A stretch of DNA of 16,096 nt from Rhodanobacteraceae bacterium (GTDB lineage Bacteria; Pseudomonadota; Gammaproteobacteria; Xanthomonadales; Rhodanobacteraceae), in NCBI GenBank assembly GCA_025924775.1, contig JAICHS010000029.1, positions 1-16,096 on the forward strand, in the 5' to 3' direction. This document shows, in pieces, positions 14,302 through 16,096 of the stretch. The notes below the pieces were generated by a model. The model searched no databases and was not told where the DNA came from. It worked only from the letters and a program-made list of their open reading frames with translations. The position numbers and the translations under genes were made by a program. Each line of letters opens with the position of its first letter. Within the stretch, counting starts at the first letter, position 1.

Positions 14302-14997
14302 ATGTCCGAATTGCGCTACTTGCTTCAGCAAGTCTACGAACGTTCGCAGGCGCCCGCGATGCTGGCGCCCGACCCGGCGGCCATGCAGCGGCTGCTGGAG
14401 CAGTGCCATCGCCGGCGCTACCCCGGCAAGACCGCGATCCTGCGCCCGGGCGATCCAGCCAACACCCTGTTCTACGTGATCGACGGTTCGGTCACGGTGT
14501 GCAGCGAGGACGAACAGGGGCGCGAACTGATCCTGGCCTACATCAACCGCGGTGAGTTCATCGGCGAAATGGGGCTGTTCGTCGAACAGGCACAACGCGA
14601 AGTGCTGATCCGCACCCGCAGCACCTGCGAACTGGCGGAAATCGGCTACGACAAGTTGTTCCAGTTGTTCGCGGGCTCCCTGCGCGAGGATTGCCCGCGC
14701 GTCCTGTTCGCGATCGGCCTGCAGCTGACGCACCGCCTGCTGCGCACCTCGCGCCAGGTCAGCCGCATGGCCTTCATGGACGTCACCAACCGCATCGCGC
14801 GCACCCTGCTGGACCTGTGCCAGGAACCGGACGCGATGACCCACCCCGAAGGCACCCAGATCCGCATCTCGCGGCAGGAACTCTCACGCATCGTCGGTTG
14901 CTCGCGCGAGATGGCCGGGCGCGTACTGAAGCAGCTCGAGACCGATGGCGGCATCGATGTGTCGGGCAAGACCATCGTGGTCAAGGGAACACGCTAA
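14302..14997 (+). CDS. clp: CRP/FNR-family global regulator, Clp type
   Basis: A 231-residue cytosolic transcription factor orthologous to Xanthomonas Clp. The cyclic-nucleotide domain (about 27-135) has 'RRRYPGKTAILRPGDPANTLFYVI' and 'GEFIGEMGLFVEQAQREVLIRT'. A dimerising helix runs about 135-160. The C-terminal helix-turn-helix 'ISRQELSRIVGCSREMAGRVLK' (189-210) carries the Arg/Glu/Arg residues that read TGTGA. Arg99-Glu100 stands where E. coli CRP has Arg82-Ser83. Glu at this place is the residue reported to matter for c-di-GMP binding by Xanthomonas Clp, so c-di-GMP rather than cAMP may be the ligand. ATG 14302 is chosen; GTG 14281 and TTG 14248 are in frame, but the first is at the predicted transcript start. 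It is divergent from speD. Confidence 0.93.
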   Translation: MSELRYLLQQVYERSQAPAMLAPDPAAMQRLLEQCHRRRYPGKTAILRPGDPANTLFYVIDGSVTVCSEDEQGRELILAYINRGEFIGEMGLFVEQAQREVLIRTRSTCELAEIGYDKLFQLFAGSLREDCPRVLFAIGLQLTHRLLRTSRQVSRMAFMDVTNRIARTLLDLCQEPDAMTHPEGTQIRISRQELSRIVGCSREMAGRVLKQLETDGGIDVSGKTIVVKGTR

Positions 14998-15000
14998 TCG

Positions 15001-15113
15001 TGCGATCGTCCCTGATCGCTGCTCCATGTGATGCCATGTGACTTGAGACCAGCCAAGCTTGGCAAACACCAGAACGGCCTTCCGTGGCCTGACTTATCGC
15101 AACAGCCGCTCCG
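15001..15113 (+). repeat. Dispersed structured repeat, copy B (after clp)
   Basis: Copy B begins 3 nt after the clp stop. Hairpin 1 is GCGATC-GTCCCT-GATCGC (15002-15019), 17/18 identical to copy A. The middle holds a tandem CCATGTGA and a perfect 12-bp palindrome GCCAAGCTTGGC (15052-15063). CACCAGAACG (15067-15076) leads into hairpin 2, GGCC-N6-GGCC (15076-15089), where the second pair is G-C rather than the C-G of copies A and C. TGACT, 8 nt and CAGCCGCT (15103-15110) end it. No other gene is seen before the HAD gene stop at 15158. Confidence 0.78.
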
Positions 15114-15157
15114 AATATCAGCTCCCGAAGCGGAACCCCCAACGCGCCCCGGCTTGT

Positions 15158-15829
15158 TCAGTCCCACTCGACACGCGTGACGGACCGCCCGAGCGCCTTT
15201 TCCACGCGCTTGCACAGCTTCGGCGTGGCATTCACCAGCACCGCTTCGGCGGCCAGCGTGAGCATCGGCAGGTCCTGGCCCGAATCGCTGTAGGCCACCC
15301 CGCACGCGCCGATGCCGTTGCGTGCCAGCAATGCCACCTTGTGCGGCCCGATGTTGTGCCAGCCGGAGCGCGCGCCGAAATATCCGGCGCGCAGGCTTGA
15401 GGCCAGGATCTCCACGCCAGCCACCCCCAATCCATCCAGCACGCCGCGCACCAGCGTGTCTTCGCAACCGCTGACGACGATGACCCGATCGCCGGCCGCA
15501 AGGTGGCCACGCAATGCCCGCACGCCCTCGCGACAGAACTGCCGAGGCCGATGCACCAGCTCCCGCGCGAAAGCCTGCGCCAGCTCGCGATAGCGCGCTT
15601 CGCCCACCCCCAGCAGGCCGATGCGCACCAGCGCCCGCAACACCCGCCGCCGCGAAAACGGCAACACCAGCAGCAACCAGGGACTGGCCAGCAGCACCAG
15701 CAGTTTGCGCCACGGCTGGCGGGCGTAGCGTGCCCGGATGAACATGCCAAACGTGTCGCCATGGATCAGCACGCCGTCGAAATCGAACAGCACGACGCGC
15801 CGCCCGTCACCCTGCAACCCCTGTGGCAT
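15158..15829 (-). CDS. HAD-superfamily phosphatase, PgpC (YfhB)-like
   Basis: A 223-residue HAD subfamily IB phosphatase. Motif I is 'VVLFDFDGVLIHGDT' with nucleophile Asp16 and acid Asp18. Motif II is 'VIVVSGCED', motif III the Lys in 'GPHKVALL', and motif IV 'YSDSGQDLPML'. A hydrophobic stretch 'LLVLLASPWLLLVLPF' (about 43-58) in the cap region, together with 'FGMFIRARYARQPW', resembles E. coli phosphatidylglycerophosphatase C, which suggests a membrane-bound phospholipid-precursor phosphatase. Another small phosphate ester is possible, since HAD specificity is hard to read. ATG 15829 lies 2 nt after the trpC stop, so translation is probably coupled to trpC; the ribosome site is weak. Confidence 0.88.
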   Translation of the reverse strand: MPQGLQGDGRRVVLFDFDGVLIHGDTFGMFIRARYARQPWRKLLVLLASPWLLLVLPFSRRRVLRALVRIGLLGVGEARYRELAQAFARELVHRPRQFCREGVRALRGHLAAGDRVIVVSGCEDTLVRGVLDGLGVAGVEILASSLRAGYFGARSGWHNIGPHKVALLARNGIGACGVAYSDSGQDLPMLTLAAEAVLVNATPKLCKRVEKALGRSVTRVEWD

Positions 15830-15831
15830 GG

Positions 15832-16096
15832 TCAGGACTCGTCGAAAAGCCGTGCCAGTTCCGCGCCCGGGTCGGCCGCCCGCATGCAGGTCTCGCCGAC
15901 CAGGAACGCATCTACCCTGGCGTGACGCAGGCGCGCCACGTCGGCGCGCGTGGCGATGCCACTTTCGCTGACCAGCAGCCGATCAGTCGGCACCGCGCCC
16001 CTCAGCGACAAGGTGTGGTCGATGCTGGTCTCGAAGCTGCGCAGGTCGCGATTGTTGATGCCGAGCACCGTACGATCGATCCGCGCCAGCACCAGC
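15832..16096 (-). CDS. trpC: Indole-3-glycerol phosphate synthase, C-terminal part
   Basis: The last 87 complete codons of a gene that runs off the window. The enzyme closes the indole ring in tryptophan synthesis (CdRP to indole-3-glycerol phosphate). Signatures are 'VLGINNRDLRSFET' (the strand with the active-site Asn-Asn-Arg), 'RLLVSESGIATRADVARL' with the phosphate-binding Ser-Glu-Ser-Gly, and the terminal 'DAFLVGETCMRAADPGAELARLF'. No start is in view: the first codons at the edge read Leu-Val-Leu-Ala in frame, so the GTG near 16092 is an internal valine. The PgpC-like gene follows 2 nt downstream. Confidence 0.96.
   Translation of the reverse strand, partial: LVLARIDRTVLGINNRDLRSFETSIDHTLSLRGAVPTDRLLVSESGIATRADVARLRHARVDAFLVGETCMRAADPGAELARLFDES

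Noticed and set aside
15020..15040. Tandem CCATGTGA in repeat copy B as a regulator box pair
   Set aside because: It is only 8 nt long with 2-nt spacing, is not shared by copies A or C, and lies downstream of clp rather than before a gene.

Overview
The window is high-GC DNA, densely coding on both strands, from a gammaproteobacterium of the order Xanthomonadales (Xanthomonadaceae or Rhodanobacteraceae; I cannot fix the genus). The basis is a Clp-type CRP homologue, the order trpC / HAD phosphatase / clp / speD / coq7 / rplM-rpsI, which as I recall it matches Xanthomonas, and the ygfB-pepP and zapA-ssrS-fau-(EVE)-rpiA neighbourhoods. No prophage, insertion sequence, CRISPR array or toxin/defence module was seen. 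It looks like a chromosomal housekeeping region with one large signalling gene set into it.

Layout. 1-154: no supported gene. 155-973 (minus): a doxX-like membrane protein gene followed by a VOC-fold gene, 21 bp apart. 1080-2908 (minus): ygfB and pepP, overlapping by 4 nt. 3112-7743 (plus): a protein of about 1543 residues with a signal peptide, periplasmic propeller sensor, Y_Y_Y domain, one membrane helix, two PAS domains, and GGDEF and EAL domains with intact motifs. 7799-8465: a small coiled-coil protein and zapA. 8470-8667: 6S RNA, whose promoter lies in the 3' end of zapA. 8913-10632: fau, an EVE-domain gene and rpiA as one operon. 10714-11148 (minus): an unrecognised, probably winged-helix protein. 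11339-11413 (minus): tRNA-Gln(CUG) with an intrinsic terminator. 11572-12398 (minus): rplM-rpsI. 12591-13238 (plus): coq7. 13312-14097 (minus): speD. 14302-14997 (plus): clp. 15158-16096 (minus): a PgpC-like HAD phosphatase and the 3' end of trpC.

The most unusual feature is a dispersed, structured repeat of about 115-140 nt found three times: after ssrS (8703-8843), after rpsI (11452-11566, minus) and after clp (15001-15113). Each copy lies just downstream of a gene and in that gene's orientation. Two hairpins keep fixed spacing, and their differences preserve pairing (GC/CG exchange, G-U wobble). A second structure, an inverted pair of GTAG-headed REP-like hairpins, fills the gap between the convergent coq7 and speD, and both stop codons fall inside its ends.

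Functional links. The giant sensor can in principle both make and break c-di-GMP. The Clp homologue has Glu where E. coli CRP has the cAMP-contacting Ser83, the feature tied to c-di-GMP sensing by Xanthomonas Clp. The window therefore holds a possible source and a possible receptor of the same messenger. The clp promoter region carries two perfect palindromes and a CRP-like box.
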